Notes: generated from the sequence alone by a model not told the origin. A stretch of 64,000 nucleotides of DNA from Curvibacter gracilis ATCC BAA-807 (GCF_000518645.1 NZ_JADZ01000015.1:124001-188000); one strand, 5' to 3'. Positions 1 through 11,247 are shown, numbered from the stretch's first letter. Translations and numbers: made by a program.

Positions 1-1250
1 TGCTGACCTTTGCCGTGATGCTGGCGGTGGGCCTGCTGACCGGGCAGTTGACCGCCGGGCTGCGCTTTCAGGCGCGCATCACGGCCGGGCGCGAACGCCG
101 GGCACGCTCGCTGTTCGAGCTGACGCGCGAACTGTCTTCAGCCCTGCAGAGCCAGCAGGTGGCCGAGATCGGCGAAGCCGCGGTGCGGGCCAGCTTCGGC
201 GGCCAGGTGCGGGTGCTGCTCAGCGATGCCGACGACCACCTGCCGCTGCCGCCCGAGCTGCCGCCGGGCTTTGACCTGGCCGTGGCCGACTGGGCCTTCC
301 GCAACGGCCAGCCGGCCGGGCTGGCCACCAGCACACTGTCGGCCAGCGCCTGGCACTACCTGCCGCTGAAAGCCCCGATGCGCATCCGTGGCGTGCTGGC
401 CTTGCAGCCGGCGCAGGCCCGCTGGCTGCTGATCCCCGAGCAGTTGCAGCAGCTCGACACCCTGGCCCGCCAGATCGCCATCGCGCAAGAGCGCGTGCAC
501 TACGTCGAAGTGGCCCAGCAGGCCCTGGTGCAGATGGAGTCCGAGAGCCTGCGCAGTGCCTTGCTGGCCTCGATCTCGCACGATGTGCGCACCCCACTCA
601 CCGCCCTGATCGGCCTGGCCGAATCACTGCGTGCCTCGCGCCCGGCGCTGGATGCGGAGCAAGACCGCATGGCCCAGGCCATCACCGACGAGGCCCGCCA
701 GTTGCACACCCTGGTCAGCAACCTGCTGGACATGGCGCGCTTGCAAAGCGGCGCGGTGATGCTGCGCAGCGACTGGCAATCGGTCGAAGAGGTGGTGGGC
801 GCCGCCATCCGCCTGGCCGCCCCGGCCCTGGCGGGCCGCCCCGTGCAGGTGCAGCTGCCGGCCGAGCTGCCGCTGGTGGAGTTTGACGCCACCCTGATGG
901 AGCGGGTGCTGGTGAACCTGCTGGAGAACGCGGCCAAGTACGGCCAGCCGCCGATCGAGGTCCACGCCGGCGTCGAGCCCCAGGCCCTGTGGATCACGGT
1001 GCGCGATCACGGGCCCGGCCTGCCGGCGGCCATGCGCGGGCGCGAGCAAGCGCTGTTCGACACCTTCACGCGGGGCGAGCGCGAATCGGCCACGCCGGGC
1101 ATGGGCCTGGGCCTGGCGATTGCCCGCGCCATCGTCGAAGCCCACCACGGCCAGATCACGGCCACCGATCTGTCGCAGCGCGGTGGCGGTGCAGAATTCA
1201 CCCTGCGCCTGCCGCGCGGCACCCCGCCCGCCATCGACCCCACCGAGTGA
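1..1250 (+). CDS. kdpD: KdpD sensor histidine kinase, C-terminal part (5' end outside window)
   Basis: Membrane sensor kinase of the Kdp potassium-stress system; it phosphorylates KdpE, encoded just downstream. The reading frame is open to the window edge, so only about the last 415 residues are present. Visible in order are a remnant of the last transmembrane helix, a GAF-like segment, and a HisKA domain with the H-box SHDVRTPL (His about 189 of the visible part). The HATPase N, G1 and G2 boxes follow (NLLENAAKYG, DHGPGLP, GMGLGLAIARAIVEAHHG). The order and the immediately following kdpE make KdpD much likelier than a generic kinase. The stop lies 10 bases before the kdpE start, so the two are probably co-transcribed, presumably at the end of a kdpFABCDE operon. 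Confidence 0.9.
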   Translation, partial: LTFAVMLAVGLLTGQLTAGLRFQARITAGRERRARSLFELTRELSSALQSQQVAEIGEAAVRASFGGQVRVLLSDADDHLPLPPELPPGFDLAVADWAFRNGQPAGLATSTLSASAWHYLPLKAPMRIRGVLALQPAQARWLLIPEQLQQLDTLARQIAIAQERVHYVEVAQQALVQMESESLRSALLASISHDVRTPLTALIGLAESLRASRPALDAEQDRMAQAITDEARQLHTLVSNLLDMARLQSGAVMLRSDWQSVEEVVGAAIRLAAPALAGRPVQVQLPAELPLVEFDATLMERVLVNLLENAAKYGQPPIEVHAGVEPQALWITVRDHGPGLPAAMRGREQALFDTFTRGERESATPGMGLGLAIARAIVEAHHGQITATDLSQRGGGAEFTLRLPRGTPPAIDPTE

Positions 1251-1260
1251 CCTGATTGCC

Positions 1261-1974
1261 ATGCCCAGCCCCACCGCCATCCTGATCGAAGACGAGCCGC
1301 AGATCCGCCGCTTCGTGCGCGCCGCCCTGGAAGCCGAAGGCTGGGGGGTGCACGAGGCCGAAGGCCTGCGCCGCGGGCTGATCGAGGTGGGCACGCGCAA
1401 ACCCGACCTGATCGTGCTGGACCTGGGCCTGCCTGACGGCGATGGGCTGGAGCTGATCCGCGATGTGCGTGGCTGGAGCCAGGTGCCCATCGTGGTGCTG
1501 TCGGCACGCAGCGACGAGGCCGACAAGATCGCCGCGCTGGATGCCGGTGCCGACGACTACCTGGCCAAGCCTTTCGGCGTGGGCGAGCTGATGGCCCGGG
1601 TGCGTGCCAACCTGCGCCGCCCACGCGGCCTGCCGGCCGAGGCCGGCCAGCACGGTGAGGCCGCCGATCCGGTGTTCCGCTTCGGCGGCGTGGAGATCGA
1701 CCGGGTGGCCCGGCTGGTGCGACGCGATGGCCAGCTGGTGCACCTGACCCCGATCGAATACCGGCTGCTGTCGGTGCTGGTCACCCACGCGGGCCGGGTG
1801 CTCACCCACCGCCAACTGCTGCGCGAGGTGTGGGGCGCCTCGCACACCGAGCAAAGCCACTACCTGCGCATCTACATGGGCCACCTGCGGCAAAAGCTCG
1901 AACACGACCCGGCCCAGCCGCGCCACCTGCTGACCGAAACCGCCGTGGGCTACCGGCTGCAGGTCGAGGGCTGA
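1261..1974 (+). CDS. kdpE: KdpE response regulator (OmpR/PhoB family)
   Basis: DNA-binding partner of KdpD, expected to activate the kdp potassium-ATPase operon when potassium is limiting. It has 237 residues, the usual family length. The receiver domain shows the acidic pair E10-D11, phosphoacceptor D54 (VLDLGLPDGDG) and the conserved Lys in YLAKPFG. A C-terminal winged helix follows (LTPIEYRLLSVLVTHAGRVLTHRQLL, ending in a typical YIRxxMGHLRQKLE-type recognition segment). The ATG at 1261 was chosen because the protein then starts directly at the first beta strand (PTAILIEDE); the frame upstream only overlaps kdpD. Confidence 0.93.
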   Translation: MPSPTAILIEDEPQIRRFVRAALEAEGWGVHEAEGLRRGLIEVGTRKPDLIVLDLGLPDGDGLELIRDVRGWSQVPIVVLSARSDEADKIAALDAGADDYLAKPFGVGELMARVRANLRRPRGLPAEAGQHGEAADPVFRFGGVEIDRVARLVRRDGQLVHLTPIEYRLLSVLVTHAGRVLTHRQLLREVWGASHTEQSHYLRIYMGHLRQKLEHDPAQPRHLLTETAVGYRLQVEG

Positions 1975-1988
1975 GCCCCTCGGGGCGG

Positions 1989-2798
1989 TCAGCTGCGCGG
2001 GGCGAACGCCGGCTCACGCTTGGCCAGAAAGGCCTGCACGCCTTCGGCGAACTCGGGCCGGTCGATCAGTTCGCGCTGGCGTTCGGCCTCGTGGCGCATC
2101 TGCTCGTTCAGGCTGTGGTGGGCGGCCTGCTCGTACACGCTGCGGATCTCACGCGCCGCATGGGCCGGCAGGCGCGCCAGCCGCTGCGCCAGGGCCAGGG
2201 CCTGCTCGCCCAGCACTGCATCGTCCACACAGGCCCAGGCCAGGCCCCATTGCGCGGCCTGCTCGCCTGACACGCGCTCGCCCAGCAGCGACAGGGCCAC
2301 GGCGCGTGAGCGGCCCAGCAGGCGCTCCAGAAACCAGGTGCAGCCCAGGTCGGGCACGATGCCCAGGCGCGGCATGAAGGGCAGGTAGAAGTAGGCCGAG
2401 CGTGCCACCAACACCACGTCGGCCGCCAGCGCCAGGCCCACCCCGGCCCCTGCACAGGGGCCATTGACCGCGCTCAGCACCGGAAAGGGCATCTGGCGCA
2501 GGTCTTCGATCAGGCGGTTGGACAAGGCCTCCATGGTGGCTGCGGTCTGCTCGCCCAGGCTCTGGCCGGCGGGCGGTGCCTGCATGCTGCCCAGATCGGC
2601 GCCCACACAAAAGCCCTTGCCCACCCCGGTGAGCACCAGGGCCCGCACGCTGCGGTCGTCGGCCAGGCGGGCCAGGTGCGCGCGCAGGGCCTGCTGCAGG
2701 GGCTGGGCGAGCGGGTTCAGGCGCTGGGGCAGATTCAGCCGCAACACGGCCACCTCGCCATGGCGTTCTTCCAGCACGGGATCGTTGTCGGGGGTCAT
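1989..2798 (-). CDS. PaaG-like enoyl-CoA hydratase/isomerase (crotonase family)
   Basis: A 269-residue crotonase-fold enzyme acting on enoyl-CoA thioesters. Oxyanion-hole segments are visible (GKGFCVGADL near 61-70 and NGPCAGAGVGLALAADV near 112-128). The usual first catalytic Glu of hydratases is replaced by a small residue. An Asp (D150, GIVPDLG) sits where PaaG-type isomerases carry their catalytic Asp. This suggests double-bond isomerisation rather than simple hydration, though that is inference. It is the last gene of a leftward run with livM upstream. It resembles PaaG, but no other paa genes are present, so it should not be named as such. Confidence 0.82.
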   Translation of the reverse strand: MTPDNDPVLEERHGEVAVLRLNLPQRLNPLAQPLQQALRAHLARLADDRSVRALVLTGVGKGFCVGADLGSMQAPPAGQSLGEQTAATMEALSNRLIEDLRQMPFPVLSAVNGPCAGAGVGLALAADVVLVARSAYFYLPFMPRLGIVPDLGCTWFLERLLGRSRAVALSLLGERVSGEQAAQWGLAWACVDDAVLGEQALALAQRLARLPAHAAREIRSVYEQAAHHSLNEQMRHEAERQRELIDRPEFAEGVQAFLAKREPAFAPRS

Positions 2799-2810
2799 GG
2801 GGTCTCCTCC

Positions 2811-2838
2811 TCAAGGGGCGTCAAGGGGCGTCAAGGGC
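2811..2838. repeat. 10-bp tandem repeat, 2.8 copies, across the livM stop codon
   Basis: The unit TCAAGGGGCG occurs at 2811-2820 and 2821-2830, with a partial third copy at 2831-2838. The TCA at 2831 is the complement of the livM TGA stop, so each unit offers a stop codon in a different phase relative to livM. It lies between livM and the crotonase gene and probably arose by replication slippage. Confidence 0.75.
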
Positions 2839-3805
2839 TGCGCCGAGCCAGGGCCTGAAGCTTGCGCAGCCCGCCCACCACGCCGCCCGGCAGCACGAAC
2901 ATCAGCAAAATCAGCACCACCCCATAGACCGCCCAGGGCGCCGCCTTGGAGACCTTCTCGGCCAGGTTGGGCACGAACAAAATGAACAGCGCGCCATACA
3001 AGGCCCCCCACAGGGTGCCCACCCCGCCGACCACGATGCCCACCAGCAAGGAGATCGAGAGGAACAGCGAGAACGAATCCGGCGACACGAACTGCACCGC
3101 AATCGCCGACAGCGCCCCGCCCACCCCGGTGTAGGCGGCCGACACCGCAAAGGCCGTGGCCTTGCAATGGCTGCGGTCCACCCCCATGGCCTCGGCCGCC
3201 ATGGCGTGGTCGCGGATGGCGCGCCAGGCCCTGCCCCAACTGCCGCGCAGCAGGTTGTGCGCCAGCCAGAACAGCAGCAGCGCCACCGCGAGCGCAAACA
3301 GGTACAGCCATTGGTCCGGGTCCAGGGGCAGGCCGAAGGGCGCGTCGGGCTTCATCAGCACCAGGCCCTGGGCGCCACCCGTCCAGGCCTCCAGGTGCTT
3401 GTACTTGAGCAGCTGGGGCATGGCCAGGCCCAGCGCGAACGTGGCCAGGGCCAGGTACAGGCCTTCGAGCTTGAGCGCAGGGCGGCCGAACAGGTAGCCG
3501 GCCCCACCGCAGACACAAAAGGCCGCAGGCACGGTGGCCCAGTACGGCAGGCCCGCGTGCTCCATCAACGCCCCGGCGGCATACGCCCCCAGCGCAAAAA
3601 AGGCCCCATGACCGAGCGAGATCTGCCCGTTGTAGCAGGTGAGGATGTTCAGGCCCAGCAAGGCCATGGCATACGACAGCACCATGGTGGCCTGGAACAG
3701 CTGGTAGCCCTTGAGCACAAAGAGCAGGCTCAGGGCCAGCACCAGGGTCGCCAGCCACAGCCAGCGTGAGTGGAGAAATCCGGATGGGCTGGGCGCATTC
3801 AGCAT
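2831..3805 (-). CDS. livM: Branched-chain amino acid-type ABC transporter permease LivM
   Basis: Inner-membrane permease of the LivHM family, 324 residues with about ten hydrophobic helices. Family motifs include GLNILTCYNGQISLGHGAFFALGAYA near the N-terminal third and a cytoplasmic EAMGVD-type coupling loop (AWRAIRDHAMAAEAMGVDR) that contacts the ATPase subunits. It follows livH by 9 bases in an operon livG-livF-livH-livM. This HAAT family also imports aromatic acids, short-chain amides and other carboxylates. Given the beta-oxidation genes on both sides, the substrate here is more likely an organic acid than an amino acid (inference). Confidence 0.9.
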   Translation of the reverse strand: MLNAPSPSGFLHSRWLWLATLVLALSLLFVLKGYQLFQATMVLSYAMALLGLNILTCYNGQISLGHGAFFALGAYAAGALMEHAGLPYWATVPAAFCVCGGAGYLFGRPALKLEGLYLALATFALGLAMPQLLKYKHLEAWTGGAQGLVLMKPDAPFGLPLDPDQWLYLFALAVALLLFWLAHNLLRGSWGRAWRAIRDHAMAAEAMGVDRSHCKATAFAVSAAYTGVGGALSAIAVQFVSPDSFSLFLSISLLVGIVVGGVGTLWGALYGALFILFVPNLAEKVSKAAPWAVYGVVLILLMFVLPGGVVGGLRKLQALARRSP

Positions 3806-3814
3806 GGGGGGCTT

Positions 3815-4687
3815 TCAGACACGGGTGACAAGGCGCCGCCCCAGCAGGCCCTGAGGCCGCACGATGAGCACGCCGATGATCAGGGCCAGGGCCACCGACA
3901 GCTTGAGCTCGGTGCCCACCACGTAGGTGCCGATCAGGTTCTCCAGCACGCCGACGATGAAGCCGCCCAGCACGGCGCCCACGGGGCTGTCGATGCCCCC
4001 GATCAGGGCCCCGGCGAAGGCATACAGCAGCACCCCCGTCATCATGTTGGGGTCGAGGAACACCACCGGCGCCACCATCATGCCGGCCACGGCACCGATG
4101 GCGCCGGCCAGGCCCCAACCCAGCATCAGCATGCGGCCGACCGAAATGCCCACCAGCCGAGACGACACCGGGTTTTGGGCCGCCGCGCGCAGTGCCAGCC
4201 CCACCCGGGTGAAGCGGAACAGGCCGAACAGCAGCGCCACCATCAGCAAGGCCACCACGATGGCGCCCACCTCGTGCGCCGACATCAGGGTGGAGCCGTA
4301 CCAGGCATCGCGCGGAAACGGGCTTGGGAAGGGCTTGATGGTGTAGCCGAACAGCCAGCCCGCCAGGCTGTGAAAGATCACCAGCAGGCCGATGAAGACC
4401 ACCACCACCGACAGCTCGGGCGCCCGGTGCATGGGCCGGATGACCACGAACTCGACCGCCGCCGCCACCACAAACGACAGCAGCACCGTGAGCGCGAAAG
4501 CCCCCCAGTAGGGCAGGCCCGCATCGATCAGCGCCCAGGCCACGAAGGTGGAGAACATGGCCATTTCGCCCTGGGCGAAATTGATGTGGTGGGTGGCCTG
4601 GTAGATCATCACCAGGGCCAGCGCCACGCTGGCGTAGATGCCCCCGGTGGCCAGGCCGGCCAGCAACTGGTGCAGGAATTCATTCAT
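3815..4687 (-). CDS. livH: Branched-chain amino acid-type ABC transporter permease LivH
   Basis: Second membrane subunit of the LivHMGF-type importer, 290 residues. The N-terminus MNEFLHQLLAGLATGGIYA is the typical LivH start and fixes the ATG at 4687; the frame extends further upstream only through the end of livF. The coupling segment LALRAAAQNPVSSRLVGI, typical of LivH, is visible in the middle. It sits between livF, whose stop is 13 bases upstream of the ATG, and livM. No periplasmic binding protein gene lies in this operon, so the substrate receptor must be encoded elsewhere or borrowed. Confidence 0.9.
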   Translation of the reverse strand: MNEFLHQLLAGLATGGIYASVALALVMIYQATHHINFAQGEMAMFSTFVAWALIDAGLPYWGAFALTVLLSFVVAAAVEFVVIRPMHRAPELSVVVVFIGLLVIFHSLAGWLFGYTIKPFPSPFPRDAWYGSTLMSAHEVGAIVVALLMVALLFGLFRFTRVGLALRAAAQNPVSSRLVGISVGRMLMLGWGLAGAIGAVAGMMVAPVVFLDPNMMTGVLLYAFAGALIGGIDSPVGAVLGGFIVGVLENLIGTYVVGTELKLSVALALIIGVLIVRPQGLLGRRLVTRV

Positions 4688-4700
4688 GGGGGGCCTCGCT

Positions 4701-5437
<737 letters not shown>

Positions 5438-5441
<4 letters not shown>

Positions 5442-6238
5442 GCGGCCTCCTGCGGGGTGTCTTCGAGTTCGTCGCCCAGGTAGGCGCGGATCACCTCGGG
5501 ATGCTGACGCACCTCGGCCGGCCGGCCTTCGGCGATCTTCTTGCCGAAGTTCAGCGCCACCACCCGGTCAGACAGGCCCATCACCAGGCCCATGTGGTGC
5601 TCGACCAGCAGCACGGTCACGCCCAGGCGGTCGCGGATGTCGCGGATCAGCTCACCCAGGCCTTGCAGTTCTTGGTGGTTGAGGCCGCAGGCCGGCTCAT
5701 CGAGCAGCAGCAACTGGGGCTCGGCGGCCAGGGCGCGCGCCAGCTCGACCCGCTTTTGCGTGCCGAAGGGCAGATCGGCCACAGGGCGTTCGGCGTCGTC
5801 GCCCAGTTGCACGAAGTCGATCAGCTGCTGGGCCCGCTCGTGCGCCCGCGCCTCCAGCGCGGCCACGCCGGGCAGGCGCAGCGCATTGCGCCAAAGGCCC
5901 GCGTGATACCGGCTGTGGCAGCCCAGCAGCACGTTGTCGCGCACCGTCATGCTGCGGAACAGGGCCAGGTTCTGGAAGGTGCGCCCGATGCCCAGGCGCG
6001 CCATGCGGTGGCGCGGCAGCGCGGCCAGCGGCTGGCCCTCGAAACAGATGCGCCCGGCGCTGCATTCGTACAGTCGCGACAGGCAGTTGAACAAGGTGCT
6101 CTTGCCGGCGCCATTGGGGCCGATCAGGGCGCAGATCTCGCCGCGCCGCACCTCGAAGGACACACCATCGAGCGCCACGATGCCGCCAAAGCGCACCGTG
6201 ACGTCTTCGACAGACAGCAGGGGCTGGCCGGTGCTCAT
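5438..6238 (-). CDS. livG: ABC transporter ATP-binding protein LivG
   Basis: Partner ATPase of LivF, 266 residues. Walker A is GPNGAGKST (about 40-48) and Walker B LLLLDEPACGLNHQE. The LivG-type insertion is visible (GIGRTFQNLALFRSMTVRDNVLLGCHS). The usual LSGG signature reads LPFGTQKRVELARAL, a common LivG variant. The start at 6238 gives a standard N-terminus directly before the first strand (LLSVEDVTVRFGG); a longer frame would only overlap the thiolase gene. Confidence 0.92.
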
Positions 6239-6245
6239 GCCGGGC

Positions 6246-7424
6246 TCAGAGCCGTTCGATGATGGTGACGTTGGCCATGCCGCCGCCCTCGCACATGGTC
6301 TGCAGGCCATAGCGCCCGCCGCGCCGCTTGAGGGCATGGATCAAGGTGCTCATGAGCTTGGTGCCCGAGGCGCCCAACGGGTGGCCCAGGGCGATGGCCC
6401 CGCCGTGCACGTTCAGGCGTTCGGGGTCGGCGCCCAGGGCTTTCAGCCAGGCCAGCGGTACCGAGGCAAAGGCCTCGTTGACCTCGTACAGATCGATGTC
6501 GGCGATGTTCAGGCCCGCCTTGCGCAGGGCCCGCTCGGTGGCCGGAATCGGGGCCTCCAGCATGATCACCGGATCGTGGCCCAGCACGCTCATGTGATGG
6601 ACGCGGGCCAGAGGTTGCAGGCCCAGGGCCTTGAGGCCGCGCTCGTTGACCACCAGCGCGGCGGTGGCGCCATCGCACACCTGGCTGGCATTGGCGGCGC
6701 TGATCACCCCGCCCTCCTGTAGCAATTTGACGCCCTGGATGCCGGCCAGCGTGGCATCGAAGCGGATGCCCTCATCCACGCTGTGCAGGCTGCCGTCATG
6801 GCCACCGTCAGCGCGCCGCACGGGCACCGGCACGATCTCGTCGGCAAAGGCCCCGGCCTCGGTGGCCGCGATGGCGCGCTGGTGGCTGAGCAGGGCAAAC
6901 TGGTCGAGTGCGTCTTTGCCCAGGCCGTACTTGCGCGCCATCATCTCGGCACCGGTGAACTGGCTGAACACCACGTCGTGGTAGCGGCGGTTCACGCTCT
7001 CGCTCTGGTAGAAGCCCAGACCGGCCTTCTGCGCCAGGGCCGAGGGGCTGAACATCGGCACCCGGGTCATGGACTCGACGCCGCCGGCCAGCACGATGTC
7101 CTGCGCGCCCGACATCACGGCCTGGGCCGCAAAGTGCAGGGCCTGCTGCGAAGAGCCGCACTGCCGGTCGATCGAGGTGCCCGGCACCGCCTCAGGCAGG
7201 CGCGAGGCCAGCACCGCATTGCGCGCCACATTGGTCGACTGCTCGCCCACCTGGCTGACGCAGCCCAGGAACACATCGTCCACCAGCGCCGGGTCCATGC
7301 CGGTGCGGTCCAGCACGGCATTGATGACCTGGGCCGCCAGTTCCACCGGGTGCCAACCCGCCAGACGCCCGCCACGGCGCCCCCCGGCAGTGCGGACAGC
7401 GGCAACAACATAGGCTTCAGACAT
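6246..7424 (-). CDS. Thiolase (acetyl-CoA C-acyltransferase)
   Basis: Catalyses the thiolytic last step of beta-oxidation or, in reverse, condensation. It has 392 residues, normal for the family. Nucleophilic C89 lies in DRQCGSSQQAL, the conserved His in GGAIALGHPLGASG, and the second catalytic Cys in TMCEGGGMAN near the C-terminus. ATG 7424 is preferred over an ATG 18 bases further up because it starts at the first family strand (SEAYVVAAVRT). It is co-directional with the livGFHM genes; its stop is 8 bases before livG starts. The DRQCGSS context is that of broad or long-chain degradative thiolases rather than PhaA, but substrate length cannot be read from sequence. Confidence 0.88.
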   Translation of the reverse strand: MSEAYVVAAVRTAGGRRGGRLAGWHPVELAAQVINAVLDRTGMDPALVDDVFLGCVSQVGEQSTNVARNAVLASRLPEAVPGTSIDRQCGSSQQALHFAAQAVMSGAQDIVLAGGVESMTRVPMFSPSALAQKAGLGFYQSESVNRRYHDVVFSQFTGAEMMARKYGLGKDALDQFALLSHQRAIAATEAGAFADEIVPVPVRRADGGHDGSLHSVDEGIRFDATLAGIQGVKLLQEGGVISAANASQVCDGATAALVVNERGLKALGLQPLARVHHMSVLGHDPVIMLEAPIPATERALRKAGLNIADIDLYEVNEAFASVPLAWLKALGADPERLNVHGGAIALGHPLGASGTKLMSTLIHALKRRGGRYGLQTMCEGGGMANVTIIERL

Positions 7425-7543
7425 GGCGGGCTTCCTCGTCAAGAAAAGGATGGGATGGGGTGAGGTGGGGTGCCTGGATTGTTCGCCGGCCCGGCGTGCC
7501 GGGGCGTCGTCGGAACAGACGATATTGAGGTGGGCTCAGGGCT

Positions 7544-8326
<783 letters not shown>

Positions 8327-8511
8327 GGTGGGGCTCCTGGACGGGGATGCGTGGGGTTGTGATGGAAGACGAGTCTAGAAATCCAGCGACACCGATGCAT
8401 CGTCCGAAGCGACGAAATGAAGCGCAAGGCGGCCGGCGCCACCGAGGTGACTCACGCCTCCGGACTTGTGTCGCAGAATGCCCCACGCCCCACGCCCACC
8501 CGAACCACGCC

Positions 8512-11247
8512 ATGGATGCTGCCCCCGTCGCCCTGCCCGCCGAGCCCGGCCCACCCGCACGCGGCTTCGAGACCAAGCTGAACCCGCCCGCCCCCACAGC
8601 CACCCAGGTGGTGCGCGAGGGCCTGTGCCAAAGGATCACCGAAGGGGCAGGCCAGCTGGTGCTGGTGCGCGCCCCGGCCGGCTTTGGCAAGACCACGGCC
8701 ATGGTGCAGGCCCGTGCGCGGTTCGAGGCCCAGGGCGTGAGCACGGCCTGGCTCACGCTGGACCGCTCCGACAACGATGTGTCGCGCTTTCTGGGCGGGC
8801 TGGACGAGGCGATCCAACGCCTGGGCGCCACTGCGGCCACAGCGGCCGGTGCGGGTTCGACACTCGATGCGCTGCGCGCGCTGGCCTTGTTTGACGAGCC
8901 CTTTGCCCTGTTTCTGGACGACTTCGAGGCGGTGCATGAGCCCGCCGTGCTGGGCCTGGTGCGCGAGATCATCGAGCAGTTGCCGCGGCGCGGCCACCTG
9001 GTGCTGGGCTCGCGCAGCCTGCCGGCCCTGGGCCTGGGGCGGCTGCGGGCGCGCGGCAAGCTGATCGAGGTGGATGCCGAGCGCCTGCGCTTCAGCCTGG
9101 ACGACACGGCCGCCTTTCTGGCGCGCAGCCTGCCACAGGCCCTGGGGGCCGACCTGCTGTATCGCTTGCACGAGAAGACCGAGGGCTGGATTGCAGCCCT
9201 GTGGCTGGCCTCGCTGGCGCTGGAGCGGCAGGGCCAGCAGGCGCAGGCGGTGGAACAGTTCGTGGCGCGCTTTTCGGGCTCTGACCGGGCGGTGGCCGAC
9301 TACCTGGCCGAAGACGTGCTGCAGCAACAACCACCCGAGGTGCGCAACTTTCTGCTGCGCAGCAGCATCCTGCGCCAGCTCGATGCCGAGGTGTGCGCTG
9401 CCCTGATGCCCCGAGCCGACTGCCGGCGCCTGCTGGCCCGGCTCGATGAGGCCCACCTGTTTCTGACCCCGGTGTCCAGCGAGCAGCGCACCTGGCGCTA
9501 CCACAGCCTGTTTGCCGACTACCTGCGCAAGGAGCTGCAGCGCGAGTTACCCGACGAAGTGGCGCGGCTGCACCTGGCGGCCGCGGGCTGGTACGAGGCC
9601 CAGGGCCGCCCCGTGCCCGCCATCGACCACGCCATCGAGGGCGGTGACCACCCGCTGGCGCTGAGCCTGCTGGACCAGCATGCCGAGTCGTTTCTGCGCG
9701 CCGGGCGCATGCGCTTGCTGGCGCGCTGGTTTGACGCCGTGCCCGCCCCGCTGCTGCACCAGCGCCCGGCGCTGGAGATGGTGGCGCTGTGGGCCACCTG
9801 CTTCACCCGCGGGCCCTGGGCGGCGGGCGAACAGCTGGAGCAGGCCCTGCTGCGCCACCCGAACGACCCGCAGGTGCTGGCCCAGGCCGCCTGCATGCGC
9901 CCCATGCTGCTGGCCATGCAGGACCAGAGCGAGCAGGCCCTGGCGATCGGGCGCGACAGCCTGAAGCGCCTGCCCACCGGCCTGCCCTTTGCAGACAGCA
10001 CCCTGCTCAATGCCATGGCCCACATCCTGTCGGTGATGGGCGACCCGGGCGAGGCCCAGCAACTGCTGGATGCGGCGCGGCGCGAGCAGGGCGGCGCCAG
10101 CACCTTTCACCGCATGTACACCGAGTCGACCGAGGGCCTGATGGACCTGCAGCAGGGGCGACTGCGCCAGGCCACGGCGCGCTTTCGGCTGGCCGTGGAT
10201 GCCACCCACGCGGTGAACTACAACCACACCCACGGCAACGCCTGGGCCGGGGTGTTCTATGCCTGTGCCGTGTACGAGGCCAATCAGCTCGACCAGGCGG
10301 ACCACCTGCTGAATGTGTACCTGCCGCTGGCCCGCGATGTGGGCCTGCCCGACCACATGATCCTGAGCCACGCGATGCGCTCGCGCATCGCCTTCGTCAG
10401 CGGCGACGTGGATGCCGCCTCGCTGGCCCTGACCGAGCTGGAGTACCTGGGCCACCAGCGCAAGCTGCCGCGGGTGGTGGTGGGCGCCAAGCTGGAGCGG
10501 GCCCGCCTGCTGCTGCGCCAGGGCAACACGGCCGCAGCGCGCGACGAGCTGCGCCGGGCCGAAGACCCCACCGTGTGGGCCCGTGAAGAACGGCTGCGCC
10601 TGCTGGCGCACGACATCGAGTACCTGGGCCTGGCGCGGCTGCGCTGGCAGATTGAGGCGGGCCAGGCCAGCGAGGCGCTGCCGGCGCTGGAGCGCGAGAT
10701 CGCGGCAGCCCAGGCCGTGGCCCGCAACCGGCGCCTGCTGAGCCTGCGCGTGCTGCGCAGCCTGGCCCTGGCGCGCAGCGGCGACACCCCGGCTGCGGTG
10801 GCTCAGATCGGCCAGGTGCTGCAGCAGGCCAGTGCCGAGGGCTTCATGCGCCTGATCCTGGACGAGGGCCCGGCCGTGGGCCCGCTGGTGCAGCGCTACC
10901 AGGCCCTGCACGACAGCGGCACGGTGCGCGACCCCATCCTGGGTGACTACCTGCAACGCCTGCTGCAGGCCTTTGGCCCCCTGCCTTGCGATACCGACAG
11001 CGCGCCGGATGGCCCGGAAAGCCCGCAGGGCCCGTCAAGAGGCCTGACCGAGCCCCTCACGCGCAAGGAACTGCACGTGCTGCAACTGCTGGTGGAGGGC
11101 TACTCGAACAGCGCCATGGCCGAGAAGCTGTTCGTGTCCGACAGCACCGTGCGCACCCACCTGCGCAGCATCTTTGCCAAACTGGGGGCGCACAGCCGAA
11201 CCCAGGCAGTGGCTTTGGCAAGGCGCATGAAGTTGATTCCCCCTTGA
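8512..11247 (+). CDS. MalT-like LuxR-family transcriptional activator (LAL/STAND ATPase)
   Basis: A large regulator of 911 residues from ATG 8512. A P-loop near residues 50-58 (APAGFGKTT) starts a STAND/AAA-like ATPase. TPR-like helical repeats follow (about 350-800), and a C-terminal LuxR helix-turn-helix (LTRKELHVLQLLVEGYSNSA, then VSDSTVRTHLRSIFAKLGA). This is the MalT/AlkS/LAL architecture, in which ligand and ATP binding drive self-assembly and activation. It is divergent from the SDR-thiolase-liv operon and convergent with the dienoyl-CoA reductase gene, so it is the obvious candidate to sense the substrate or a CoA intermediate of the locus (inference). The frame is open further upstream, but 8512 gives the first plausible domain start. 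Confidence 0.87.
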   Translation: MDAAPVALPAEPGPPARGFETKLNPPAPTATQVVREGLCQRITEGAGQLVLVRAPAGFGKTTAMVQARARFEAQGVSTAWLTLDRSDNDVSRFLGGLDEAIQRLGATAATAAGAGSTLDALRALALFDEPFALFLDDFEAVHEPAVLGLVREIIEQLPRRGHLVLGSRSLPALGLGRLRARGKLIEVDAERLRFSLDDTAAFLARSLPQALGADLLYRLHEKTEGWIAALWLASLALERQGQQAQAVEQFVARFSGSDRAVADYLAEDVLQQQPPEVRNFLLRSSILRQLDAEVCAALMPRADCRRLLARLDEAHLFLTPVSSEQRTWRYHSLFADYLRKELQRELPDEVARLHLAAAGWYEAQGRPVPAIDHAIEGGDHPLALSLLDQHAESFLRAGRMRLLARWFDAVPAPLLHQRPALEMVALWATCFTRGPWAAGEQLEQALLRHPNDPQVLAQAACMRPMLLAMQDQSEQALAIGRDSLKRLPTGLPFADSTLLNAMAHILSVMGDPGEAQQLLDAARREQGGASTFHRMYTESTEGLMDLQQGRLRQATARFRLAVDATHAVNYNHTHGNAWAGVFYACAVYEANQLDQADHLLNVYLPLARDVGLPDHMILSHAMRSRIAFVSGDVDAASLALTELEYLGHQRKLPRVVVGAKLERARLLLRQGNTAAARDELRRAEDPTVWAREERLRLLAHDIEYLGLARLRWQIEAGQASEALPALEREIAAAQAVARNRRLLSLRVLRSLALARSGDTPAAVAQIGQVLQQASAEGFMRLILDEGPAVGPLVQRYQALHDSGTVRDPILGDYLQRLLQAFGPLPCDTDSAPDGPESPQGPSRGLTEPLTRKELHVLQLLVEGYSNSAMAEKLFVSDSTVRTHLRSIFAKLGAHSRTQAVALARRMKLIPP

